Assembly (NCBI GenBank): GCA_002421915.1
Contig: DISA01000019.1
Span: forward strand, 1 to 6,820
Length of the DNA: 6,820 nt
Direction of reading: 5' to 3'
Origin: Gallionellaceae bacterium UBA6222
GTDB lineage: Bacteria; Pseudomonadota; Gammaproteobacteria; Burkholderiales; Gallionellaceae
Shown: piece by piece, positions 1-5,009 of the stretch
How the letters are laid out: every line of letters begins with the position of its first letter
Position numbering within the stretch: the stretch's first letter is position 1
Made by a program: the position numbers and the translations under genes
The notes under the pieces: generated by a model
The model's database searches: none
Seen by the model: only the letters and a program-made list of their open reading frames with translations
What the model was told of the DNA's origin: nothing

Positions 1-46
1 TGGACTTAATCAGAGATTCCTTAGGTTTAGGCTTGTTCTAAATTCT

Positions 47-355
47 TTACGCCGCCGCTTCCTTCAACACATCCGGCCTGCGTTCCGCAATGCCGATCAG
101 TGTCTTCGCCGCGCCGCTGGGTTGTCTGCGGCCTTGTTCCCACTCTTGCAGAGTACGCACGGATACGCCCAGCAGTTTGGCGAACTCGGCTTGTGACAAG
201 CCGGATTTGGTCCTGGCGGAAATGACGGGAGAAAGTACGACTCGCCCCCTTCCTGCGGCCATCTGGCGTGCCGATTTCAGCAAGGCTTTCCCCATGTCGC
301 GCGAGGCTTCGAAAGCTTCCAGCTCCTTGTCAGTCAATGGTTTTTTCGATTTCAT
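47..355 (-). CDS. HigA/NadS-type XRE-family antitoxin
   Basis: A 102-residue helix-turn-helix protein, most likely the DNA-binding antitoxin of a type II toxin-antitoxin pair; such antitoxins neutralise a RelE/HigB RNase and repress their own operon. The N-terminal 40 residues are charged and probably contact the toxin. Residues about 43-97 form a Cro/CI-type HTH: SGLSQAEFAKLLGVS (51-65) fits the first helices, and VRTLQEWEQGRRQPSG (66-81) is the recognition helix with the typical WEQGRR.PSG ending. The ATG at 355 is preceded by a good Shine-Dalgarno sequence, AAGGAG (363-368), with a 7-nt spacer. The start lies inside the 3' end of the toxin frame, overlapping it by 26 nt, so the two were translated from one mRNA in toxin-first order, as in higBA operons. 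The frame is intact although the toxin is not, so it may now be an orphan repressor. It could be named HigA or NadS; I cannot separate these by eye. Confidence 0.87.
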   Translation of the reverse strand: MKSKKPLTDKELEAFEASRDMGKALLKSARQMAAGRGRVVLSPVISARTKSGLSQAEFAKLLGVSVRTLQEWEQGRRQPSGAAKTLIGIAERRPDVLKEAAA

Positions 356-650
356 TTTTCAGCTCCTTCAATACGTTTCCGTCTATCGAGTCCCGTTTGC
401 TTTTGGCGTAGATGAAGATCAACCAGATTTCGCCGTTCGCCTTGCGGTTGAAATAGATAACACGCACACCGCCCGACTTGCCAGACCCCGAACGTGATCA
501 GCGCACCTTGCGCACTCCGCCGGAGCCCCTGACCACATCACCCGCATCCGGATTTTCCGCGATGAAGAGCGCAAAGGCATCGTGTTCTTTTTCTGTCCAG
601 TACAACGGCCATAGCTTCTCGAAATCGCCGGTCTCAATAACGGTGTGCAT
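330..650 (-). pseudogene. HigB/RelE-type toxin, interrupted by an in-frame TGA at codon 51
   Basis: Reading from the ATG at 650 gives a 106-codon frame ending with TGA at 330-332, a normal length for this toxin family. Codon 51 (498-500) is TGA. The residues on both sides match the RelE/HigB toxin family (mRNA-cleaving, translation-dependent): GSGGVRKVR (42-50) before the stop and SRSGSGKSGGVRVIYF (52-67) after it, then GEIWLIFIYAKSKRD (73-87) and a C-terminal helix. As I remember the family, the sequence here reads RKVRWSR, so the stop replaces a conserved Trp and a single TGG-to-TGA change explains it. The truncated 50-residue product lacks the central and C-terminal strands and should be inactive. 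In-frame TAA codons lie immediately upstream of the ATG, so no longer start exists. Alternatives are a sequencing error or rare readthrough. Expression would be from the promoter at 659-686. Confidence 0.9.
363..368 (-). promoter_or_regulatory. Ribosome binding site of the antitoxin gene
   Basis: On the minus strand this reads AAGGAG, with a 7-nt spacer to the ATG at 355. It sits inside the 3' part of the toxin frame, so the antitoxin can be initiated independently of the interrupted toxin. Confidence 0.75.
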
Positions 651-658
651 GGCCGGTT

Positions 659-686
659 ATTATCCGTCTTTGACGTATAGTGTCAA
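659..686 (-). promoter_or_regulatory. Sigma70-type promoter of the toxin-antitoxin operon
   Basis: On the minus strand a perfect -35 hexamer TTGACA (681-686) is followed after 16 nt by GATAAT (659-664), five of six matches to the -10 consensus. The -10 ends only 8 nt before the toxin ATG at 650, so a start site at the usual distance would leave a leader of about 0-3 nt. No Shine-Dalgarno sequence precedes the ATG. This suggests an essentially leaderless toxin message, unlike the well-supplied antitoxin start. The start site itself is inferred. Confidence 0.65.
670..686. promoter_or_regulatory. Inverted repeat, probable antitoxin operator
   Basis: TTGAC (670-674) and GTCAA (682-686) are perfect inverted arms separated by 7 nt. 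The repeat covers the -35 hexamer of the toxin-antitoxin promoter. XRE-type antitoxins commonly bind such palindromes to repress their own operon, so this is the best candidate operator here. It also lies about 50 bp upstream of the divergent rsuA-like start, so binding could affect that gene too. The role is inferred from position and symmetry. Confidence 0.5.
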
Positions 687-736
687 GCGGGGATGCAGCC
701 TCGTGCGTTCGCCGGCACTTCTGCTAAAGTTCTGCC

Positions 737-1456
737 ATGGGCAAACAGACACTCGAACGCATCCTGCAATCGCAGGGATTCGGCACCCGCAAGTGGTGCG
801 CCACTCTGGTCGCCAACGGTGAGGTGCGGATCGGAGGTGAAATCATCAATGACCCGCGCCGCACTTTTGAGACGGGCGACCTTGAATTCAGCGTGTATGA
901 CGAGCCATGGCTATATCGCGAGCACGTGTACATCGCACTGCACAAGCCGACCGATTACGAATGCTCGCGCCAGCCCAGCCATCACCCCGGTGTACTGTCG
1001 CTGTTACCGGAACAGTTCGCGCTGCGCGACGTGCAGCCGGTGGGACGGCTCGACCACGACACCACCGGGCTGTTGCTGATGTCGGATGACGGCAAGTTTA
1101 TCCATGCGCAATCCTCGCCCAAGCGCCACATTCCGAAGGTGTATGTCGCCACCACACAGGAAGCGGTCACGCCGCAACTGGTCGGGCAATTATTGAAGGG
1201 GGTGAAATTGCACGACGAACCCGCGCCACTGGCTGCCGTCGTGTGTGAAAAACTGGGTGAACACCAGCTAAAAATCGTGCTGGAACAGGGCAAATATCAT
1301 CAGGTGAAACGCATGTTGGCGGCGGCCGGCAATCATTGCACTGCACTATGCCGCACCCGGATCGGCGAGCTGAATCTGGATGATCTGGAACTGGCGGCAG
1401 GAGAATGGTGTTATCTGGACGAAGCGGCGCGGGCACTGCTGAAACCTGCCGCTTAA
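737..1456 (+). CDS. rsuA: RsuA-family 16S rRNA pseudouridine synthase
   Basis: A 239-residue protein that aligns from memory with E. coli RsuA (231 aa), which isomerises U516 of 16S rRNA to pseudouridine during small-subunit assembly in the cytoplasm. An N-terminal S4 RNA-binding domain (about 3-50; RIGGEIINDP at 31-40) is followed by the catalytic domain. Family landmarks are LHKPTDYECS (68-77), the catalytic-loop motif GRLDHDTTGLLL (103-114) with the presumed nucleophile Asp106, the K-Y/V segment PKVYVAT (133-139), and the RsuA/RluE-type EQGKYHQVKRMLAAAGNH (183-200). The SRQPSHHPGVLSLLP stretch resembles RsuA more than RluE or RluB. No convincing Shine-Dalgarno sequence precedes the ATG, but the S4 domain begins directly after it, which supports this start. 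It is divergent from the toxin-antitoxin operon and stops 4 bp from the convergent transporter gene. Family is firm; the U516 target is inferred. Confidence 0.88.
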   Translation: MGKQTLERILQSQGFGTRKWCATLVANGEVRIGGEIINDPRRTFETGDLEFSVYDEPWLYREHVYIALHKPTDYECSRQPSHHPGVLSLLPEQFALRDVQPVGRLDHDTTGLLLMSDDGKFIHAQSSPKRHIPKVYVATTQEAVTPQLVGQLLKGVKLHDEPAPLAAVVCEKLGEHQLKIVLEQGKYHQVKRMLAAAGNHCTALCRTRIGELNLDDLELAAGEWCYLDEAARALLKPAA

Positions 1457-1460
1457 GCCG

Positions 1461-2750
1461 TTACCCGTTCACGTATTTGCAATACGTTTCGCGGATGAAT
1501 GCGATGGCGATCAGGCTCATGAGTGAAAAACCCAGCATGATGCCGATGCCAACCTGATAGTCCGCCAGCCCGAGCGGCGATGCACTGCCCGCATGGGCGC
1601 GATCGATGGCCCAACCCACCAGCGGCTGCAGGATGGCGGTGCCGAGGAAAGCACCGACGTTGACCACGCTGGTCGCCATGCCGGACAGCGCGGGCGGATT
1701 GACTTCCTTGGCGCATGCCCAGCTCAAGGTAAAACTCGGTGCGCTCAAACCCATCAGCAGGAACAGGGCATGGCTCGCCACACCGCCCATCTGCGTGCCA
1801 AACAACAGCGGCAGCCAGCACAGACAATACGCCAGCGCACCGGCGAACATCACCGGTTTACGTCTGCCCATCCGGTCCGACAGGGTGCCGATGAAGAATG
1901 CGCCGATGGCAAAACCCGCCAGTAGCCAGGTGGTGTGGTCGGTGGCGGCGGCGCGGTCCATGCCGTACACGTCGTGCAGAAACGGCACTGCCCACAGACC
2001 GCCGAAGGCGAATAGCGTGCCCGCCAGCCCCATATTCACCCACAGTCCAGGCCAGGTGGCGCGATTCTTCAGCACGACCAGCAGTCCGTCGTACCAATGC
2101 CCTGCGTGCCTCGGGTGCGCTGCTTTTCCGTCCAGTTCGCGCAGACTGGGCAGACCGGTTTCGCCCGGATGATCGTGCACCAGCCACCACGCCAGCGCCG
2201 CCAACAGCAAAGAAGCCAAGCCCACCGCGACGAACACCGTGCGCCAGGAAACAAAACCCAGCGCCCAGGCCAGTGGCGATGCTGCAAGTACAGAACCGAG
2301 GTTGCCCAGCAGAATGGTCGCACCCGTCGCGGAGGCAAAATGGCGGTCGTGAAACCAGACCGCATTGAGTTTGAGCATGCAGATGAACGAGACCGACACA
2401 CCCAATCCCACCAGCAGGCGCCCGACCGATGCGACCGCCAGCGTGTCCGCCATGCCGAACAGCACCGAGCCTATCCCCGCGATGACACCGCCGATCGCTA
2501 CCACGCGGCGCGGCCCCAGCGTATCGGCCAGAACGCCGGTGGGAATTTGCATCAGGGTATAGACGTAAAAATAGGTGGCGGCCAAACCGCCCAGTGCCGC
2601 ACCGCTGGTCTGGAACGCCAGTTGCAGATCGGGCGAGATTGCCGCCGGTGCAAAGCGATGGAAGAACGACAGCACATACGCCAGCCCGACAATGCCGAAC
2701 GCCGTCCAGCGCAATCGTATGAGTTGTTGGCGTTGCTGGATACTTAACAT
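1461..2750 (-). CDS. Major facilitator superfamily (MFS) transporter
   Basis: A 429-residue inner-membrane secondary transporter of normal MFS length with about 12 hydrophobic segments in two halves. The loop 2-3 signature (motif A) is GVLADTLGPRRV (72-83), and its repeat in the second half is GTLSDRMGRRKPV (288-300). The central cytoplasmic loop (about 191-225, rich in His, Arg, Lys) separates the halves. Charged or polar residues within or near helices include R32 and K127, and the segment KEVNPPALSGMATSVVNVG (348-366) resembles the sugar-phosphate/organic-anion type of MFS. I cannot name the substrate. Only one sensible start exists, because an in-frame TGA lies about 36 nt upstream of the ATG at 2750. 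No clear Shine-Dalgarno sequence is present. The gene is divergent from the yaeQ-like gene, sharing a 93-bp region with a palindrome, and converges on the rsuA-like gene with a 4-bp gap. Confidence 0.9.
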   Translation of the reverse strand: MLSIQQRQQLIRLRWTAFGIVGLAYVLSFFHRFAPAAISPDLQLAFQTSGAALGGLAATYFYVYTLMQIPTGVLADTLGPRRVVAIGGVIAGIGSVLFGMADTLAVASVGRLLVGLGVSVSFICMLKLNAVWFHDRHFASATGATILLGNLGSVLAASPLAWALGFVSWRTVFVAVGLASLLLAALAWWLVHDHPGETGLPSLRELDGKAAHPRHAGHWYDGLLVVLKNRATWPGLWVNMGLAGTLFAFGGLWAVPFLHDVYGMDRAAATDHTTWLLAGFAIGAFFIGTLSDRMGRRKPVMFAGALAYCLCWLPLLFGTQMGGVASHALFLLMGLSAPSFTLSWACAKEVNPPALSGMATSVVNVGAFLGTAILQPLVGWAIDRAHAGSASPLGLADYQVGIGIMLGFSLMSLIAIAFIRETYCKYVNG

Positions 2751-2778
2751 GGGTAAAAAACGTATAGACTCGGCGGGA

Positions 2779-2791
2779 TTGCATCATGCAA
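2779..2791. promoter_or_regulatory. Palindrome in the MFS/yaeQ divergent intergenic region
   Basis: TTGCAT and ATGCAA form perfect 6-bp arms around a single base. The element lies 28 bp upstream of the transporter start and 52 bp upstream of the yaeQ-like start. On the minus strand TTGCAT could serve as a poor -35 with a TATACG-like -10 about 19 nt on, so a bound protein there could control the transporter. No regulator gene is adjacent, and no specific family is identified. It could also be chance. Confidence 0.3.
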
Positions 2792-2843
2792 CATGTCGGG
2801 ACGCGACTCAACACATCGCAGCGATCATTACTTCGGAAAATTC

Positions 2844-3380
2844 ATGGCAATCAAGGCAACCATCTTTAAGGCCAATCTGCAGATCGCGGATATGGAGCGG
2901 CATTACTACCAGGATCACGCGCTTACACTGGCGCGACACCCTTCAGAGACCGATGAACGCCTGATGGTGCGTCTGTTGGCATTCGCCCTGCATGCCCGTG
3001 AATACCTGGAATTCGGGCAGGGCATGAGCAACGACGATGAAGCGGATGTGTGGCAAAAGGACCTGACCGGAGCCATAGACCTTTGGATCGATGTCGGCCT
3101 CCCCGACGAGAAATTGATCCGCAAAGCCTGCGGCCGTGCCAAACAGGTGGTGGTGTATTGCTACGGCGGCCGCGTGGCCGAGATGTGGTTCGCCCAGAAC
3201 CGTTCACTGTTCGAGCGGCAGAAGAACCTCACCATCGTCAACCTGCCACCGGAAAGCACCCGCGAATTGGCCAAGCTGGTGCAGCGCAGCATGCGACTGC
3301 AATGCACTATTCAGGATGGCCAGGTGTGGGTGGGCGACGGCGAGACCAGTGTGGAGGTAGAGCGGCAGAAGCTGCTCTGA
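2844..3380 (+). CDS. yaeQ: YaeQ family protein
   Basis: A 178-residue soluble protein matching the YaeQ family (E. coli YaeQ, about 181 aa) over its whole length. Recognised segments are KATIFKANLQIADMERHYY (4-22), LARHPSETDERLMVRLLAFA (29-48), LTGAIDLWIDVGLPDEKLIR (74-93) and KACGRAKQVVVYCYGG (94-109). The acidic residues E35, D37, E38, D79 and D83 are among those that look conserved; structural work on a Xanthomonas member described a variant of the PD-(D/E)XK nuclease fold, but no enzymatic activity is established that I know of. The earlier in-frame start at 2793 would add 17 residues absent from the family, so the ATG at 2844 is chosen. Only a weak GGAA precedes it. It is divergent from the transporter and stops 9 bp from the convergent grxD gene. 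Family assignment is secure; function is unknown. Confidence 0.9.
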   Translation: MAIKATIFKANLQIADMERHYYQDHALTLARHPSETDERLMVRLLAFALHAREYLEFGQGMSNDDEADVWQKDLTGAIDLWIDVGLPDEKLIRKACGRAKQVVVYCYGGRVAEMWFAQNRSLFERQKNLTIVNLPPESTRELAKLVQRSMRLQCTIQDGQVWVGDGETSVEVERQKLL

Positions 3381-3389
3381 CCACGACCA

Positions 3390-3728
3390 TTATTGGGCGG
3401 TGGCAGTCGCTTTTTCGATCAACTCCTGCAATTCGCCCTGCTCGTACATCGCGGCCATGATGTCGGAACCGCCGATCAGCTCGCCGTTGATGTAGCACTG
3501 CGGGAAAGTGGGGAAATCGGCATACGCCGGCAGATAATTCCACGCGCCCTCATCTTCCAGCACATTTACCGCGACGTAATTATTCAGTCCGCACGCTCTC
3601 AGCACCTGCGCCGCGCGCCCGGAAAAACCGCATTGCGGAAACTGTGGCGTACCCTTCATGTAAAGCACCACCGGATTTTCGGTGACCGTCTTGCGAATTT
3701 GTGCCAGTGCGATTTCTTTTTCGTCCAT
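3390..3728 (-). CDS. grxD: Monothiol CGFS glutaredoxin, Grx4 type
   Basis: A 112-residue cytoplasmic protein of the monothiol glutaredoxin family, which carries and transfers [2Fe-2S] clusters rather than mainly reducing disulfides. The active site is CGFS (33-36). Glutathione- and cluster-binding features are present: K25 in YMKGTP, the TFP cis-proline loop (74-76) and GGSDI (86-90). The insertion before the active site (GTPQFPQ) is typical of CGFS proteins. Slightly unusual are Cys78 right after the TFPQ loop and Ser88 where many relatives have Cys. The start has a GGAG ribosome-binding site 6 nt upstream. It is the last gene of a three-gene operon, 15 bp after bolA; Grx4 and BolA proteins form a [2Fe-2S]-bridged heterodimer, and this gene order strongly supports that pairing. 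Confidence 0.95.
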   Translation of the reverse strand: MDEKEIALAQIRKTVTENPVVLYMKGTPQFPQCGFSGRAAQVLRACGLNNYVAVNVLEDEGAWNYLPAYADFPTFPQCYINGELIGGSDIMAAMYEQGELQELIEKATATAQ

Positions 3729-3743
3729 GTTCTTCTCCGTTGT

Positions 3744-3983
3744 TTACTGTTGTTTCGCCCACTGCGCGGGCGTCATTGTTTTCATCGACAGGGCGTGGAT
3801 CCTTTCCATCCTGTCACCCAGCACCTGATACACCAGCTTGTGCTGTTGCAACATGCCTTTTCCTTCGAAATCCGGACTCACGATCACCGCATCGAAATGA
3901 CGTCCGTCGCCCTCGACGCGGATGTACTCGCACGGCAATCCCTGCTGAATGAAATCCTCAACGTTCTGTGGTGTCGTTTTCAT
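3744..3983 (-). CDS. bolA: BolA family protein, probable glutaredoxin partner
   Basis: A 79-residue protein of the BolA/IbaG type. The family core is present: GDGRHFDAVIVSPDFEGKGM (25-44), HKLVYQVLGD (48-57) and the terminal IHALSMKTMTPAQW (62-75), including the invariant C-terminal His63 that normally ligates the shared [2Fe-2S] cluster in Grx-BolA complexes. C18 and H29 lie in the loop that often supplies the second ligand. The protein is short, like E. coli IbaG rather than the longer BolA, so the symbol denotes the family. A GAAGG ribosome-binding site overlaps the stop codon of the upstream dsrC-like gene, 10 bp away, suggesting coupled translation. It lies between the sulfur-relay-like gene and grxD, so a role in Fe-S cluster trafficking or sensing is likely. 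Confidence 0.92.
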   Translation of the reverse strand: MKTTPQNVEDFIQQGLPCEYIRVEGDGRHFDAVIVSPDFEGKGMLQQHKLVYQVLGDRMERIHALSMKTMTPAQWAKQQ

Positions 3984-3993
3984 CGTTCGGCCT

Positions 3994-4287
3994 TCACACG
4001 CAACCGGTCGGCTTGGGCATGCCGCCGTATTTTGTGATCGGTTTCATCGGGCCGGTCATCCACAGCTCGAACACATCCTTCTGGTCTTCGTCGATGTATT
4101 TGGCGAATTTGCGGATCGGCGGCACCGAGGCAAACTCTTCGAAATACTCGCGTGCTTTTATGATTTGTTGCCACTTTTTGTCATTTAATTCATAGCCATC
4201 GGCCTCAGCCATAGCCCGACCGACCTCCTCGGTCCAGTCACTCATATCGACGAGATAACCGTCGCCGTCACGATTGGGGATTTGCAT
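3994..4287 (-). CDS. DsrC/TusE-like sulfur-relay protein with a single cysteine
   Basis: A 97-residue protein of the DsrC/TusE/DsvC family, small cytoplasmic sulfur carriers whose flexible C-terminal arm bears the reactive cysteine. The family pattern runs throughout: DGDGYLVDMSDWTEEVG (7-23), ELNDKKWQQIIKAREYFEEF (32-51), PPIRKF (55-60) and the terminal GGMPKPTGCV, with the penultimate Cys96 as the only cysteine. The upstream C-arm cysteine of dissimilatory DsrC, eleven residues earlier, is Thr here, and the loop before the arm is several residues shorter than in DsrC, which explains the short length. That favours a TusE-like or regulatory paralogue over a DsrAB partner. TusE works with TusBCD in tRNA 2-thiouridine synthesis, but no such genes are here. 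The ATG at 4287 has GAGAGG 8 nt upstream; a GTG at 4296 overlaps that site and is rejected. First gene of the bolA-grxD operon. Confidence 0.88.
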   Translation of the reverse strand: MQIPNRDGDGYLVDMSDWTEEVGRAMAEADGYELNDKKWQQIIKAREYFEEFASVPPIRKFAKYIDEDQKDVFELWMTGPMKPITKYGGMPKPTGCV

Positions 4288-4295
4288 GGTCAACA

Positions 4296-4301
4296 CCTCT
4301 C
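4296..4301 (-). promoter_or_regulatory. Ribosome binding site deciding the dsrC-like start
   Basis: On the minus strand this reads GAGAGG, 8 nt before the ATG at 4287. A longer in-frame start (GTG at 4296) would fall inside this site and add three non-conserved residues, so the ATG is preferred. Confidence 0.7.
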
Positions 4302-4321
4302 AAGATTGATAAAGTGTGCGC

Positions 4322-4350
4322 ATTCAACCTTACTTGAGTGATATAGTCAA
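4322..4350 (-). promoter_or_regulatory. Promoter of the dsrC-like/bolA/grxD operon
   Basis: On the minus strand TTGACT (4345-4350, five of six consensus matches) is followed after exactly 17 nt by TTGAAT (4322-4327, four of six). Transcription would start near 4315, giving a leader of about 28 nt before the ATG at 4287. The -35 element lies inside the IscR-like site described separately. Confidence 0.6.
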
Positions 4351-4354
4351 CTAC
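4330..4354 (-). promoter_or_regulatory. Candidate IscR type 1 binding site
   Basis: Read on the minus strand, this 25-bp stretch matches 22 of 25 positions of the type 1 IscR consensus as I remember it (published for E. coli). The left half is TAGTTGACTA and the right half CACTCAAGTA; mismatches are the first base, one base in the right half and the last base. The two halves form an imperfect palindrome around an AT-rich centre. The site covers the -35 of the operon promoter, the same arrangement by which [2Fe-2S]-IscR represses the E. coli iscR promoter. IscR is an Rrf2-family repressor that senses Fe-S status. The operon encodes Grx4 and BolA, which handle [2Fe-2S] clusters, so regulation by IscR or a related Rrf2 protein is plausible. 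No regulator gene is visible in the window. Confidence 0.55.
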
Positions 4355-4399
4355 CCAAAAGAGTGATTTTATCGTCACCCCGATTCAATCTACGCAAAC

Positions 4400-4405
4400 A
4401 GGAGG
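4400..4405 (+). promoter_or_regulatory. Ribosome binding site of the rutE-like gene
   Basis: AGGAGG, a full anti-16S match, stands 5 nt before the ATG at 4411. It rules out the earlier in-frame start at 4363 and predicts strong translation. Confidence 0.8.
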
Positions 4406-4410
4406 TCGTC

Positions 4411-5007
4411 ATGTCGCACACACCACTTGCCCAAGCTGCACTCGACCAACTTTTTCTGGATGCACATACCCACAATGCCTGGCTGGACAACCCCATACCG
4501 GGAGCGTTGCTGCACCAGTTGTACGATCTGTTGCGCATGGCGCCGACCTCGGCCAACAACAGCCCGGCGCGCATCGTGTTCGTCCAGTCGCAGACTGCCA
4601 AGGAAAAACTGATGCCCGCGCTGATGGAAGGCAACCGCGCCAAGACCATGGCCGCGCCGGTCACCGCTATCATCGGCTACGACCTGCACTTTTACGACCA
4701 GCTCGGAAAATTGTTCCCGAATGCGCCGGATGCGGCGAGCTGGTTTAACAAGGACGAGCAAACCGCCTTCACCAACGCCTTCCGCAACGGCACGCTGCAA
4801 GGCGGCTATTTGATCCTGGCCGCGCGCGCACTGGGTCTGGATTGCGGCCCGATGTCCGGCTTTGACAACGCAAAGGTGGATGAATTGTTCTTTGCCGGAA
4901 CCAAAGTGAAATCAAACTTCCTGTGCAATCTCGGATACGGCGATCCCAAAGGCGTGTATCCGCGCAACCCGCGTTTGAGCTTCGACGAAGCCTGCCGCAT
5001 CGAATAG
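4411..5007 (+). CDS. RutE-like malonic semialdehyde reductase / FMN nitroreductase family protein
   Basis: A 198-residue flavin-dependent reductase of the nitroreductase superfamily that matches E. coli RutE (196 aa) along its length. Recognised blocks are LFLDAHTHNAW (14-24), APTSANNSPARIVFV (44-58), the acidic-aromatic region around residues 90-112, GTLQGGYLILAARALGLDCG (127-146), PMSGFDNAKVD (147-157) and LGYGDPKGVYPRNPRLSFDE (174-193). RutE-type enzymes reduce malonic semialdehyde to 3-hydroxypropionate in pyrimidine breakdown, using NAD(P)H and FMN, but none of the rutABCDFG genes is nearby. A lone copy may act on other aldehydes or nitro or quinone compounds, so no symbol is given. The start is fixed by a perfect Shine-Dalgarno sequence. 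The gene is divergent from the dsrC-like operon across 123 bp that hold the IscR-like site, and ends only 2 bp from the convergent permease gene. Confidence 0.85.
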   Translation: MSHTPLAQAALDQLFLDAHTHNAWLDNPIPGALLHQLYDLLRMAPTSANNSPARIVFVQSQTAKEKLMPALMEGNRAKTMAAPVTAIIGYDLHFYDQLGKLFPNAPDAASWFNKDEQTAFTNAFRNGTLQGGYLILAARALGLDCGPMSGFDNAKVDELFFAGTKVKSNFLCNLGYGDPKGVYPRNPRLSFDEACRIE

Positions 5008-5009
5008 GT

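Noticed and set aside
1..46. The short AT-rich stretch before the antitoxin stop
   Set aside because: I see no hairpin with a T-run, no repeat and no coding start; it is probably downstream spacer of the toxin-antitoxin operon.
498..500. Recoding of the TGA as selenocysteine or tryptophan
   Set aside because: The family residue is Trp, not Cys or Sec. TGA serves as a normal stop in other genes here (the antitoxin's toxin partner end, yaeQ, the dsrC-like gene, the dppB-like gene), so a TGA-Trp code is excluded. I see no selenocysteine insertion hairpin.
419..637. A 72-residue minus-strand open frame over the toxin region
   Set aside because: It is out of frame with the recognisable RelE/HigB protein at 330-650, has no family features and no ribosome-binding site.
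690..736. A promoter for the rsuA-like gene, with TAAAGT at 725-730 as a -10
   Set aside because: There is no supporting -35 at a proper distance, and the hexamer lies too close to the ATG at 737.
1858..2814. A 318-residue minus-strand open frame, and several long plus-strand frames (such as 2097-2747 and 1606-2172), over the transporter gene
   Set aside because: They are Arg/Pro/Ala/Gln-rich shadows of the MFS coding sequence in other frames, a by-product of GC-rich codons, with no domain signs.
2793..2843. Longer in-frame start for the yaeQ-like gene
   Set aside because: The added 17 residues are not part of the YaeQ family, which begins with M-x-x-KAT at the ATG at 2844.
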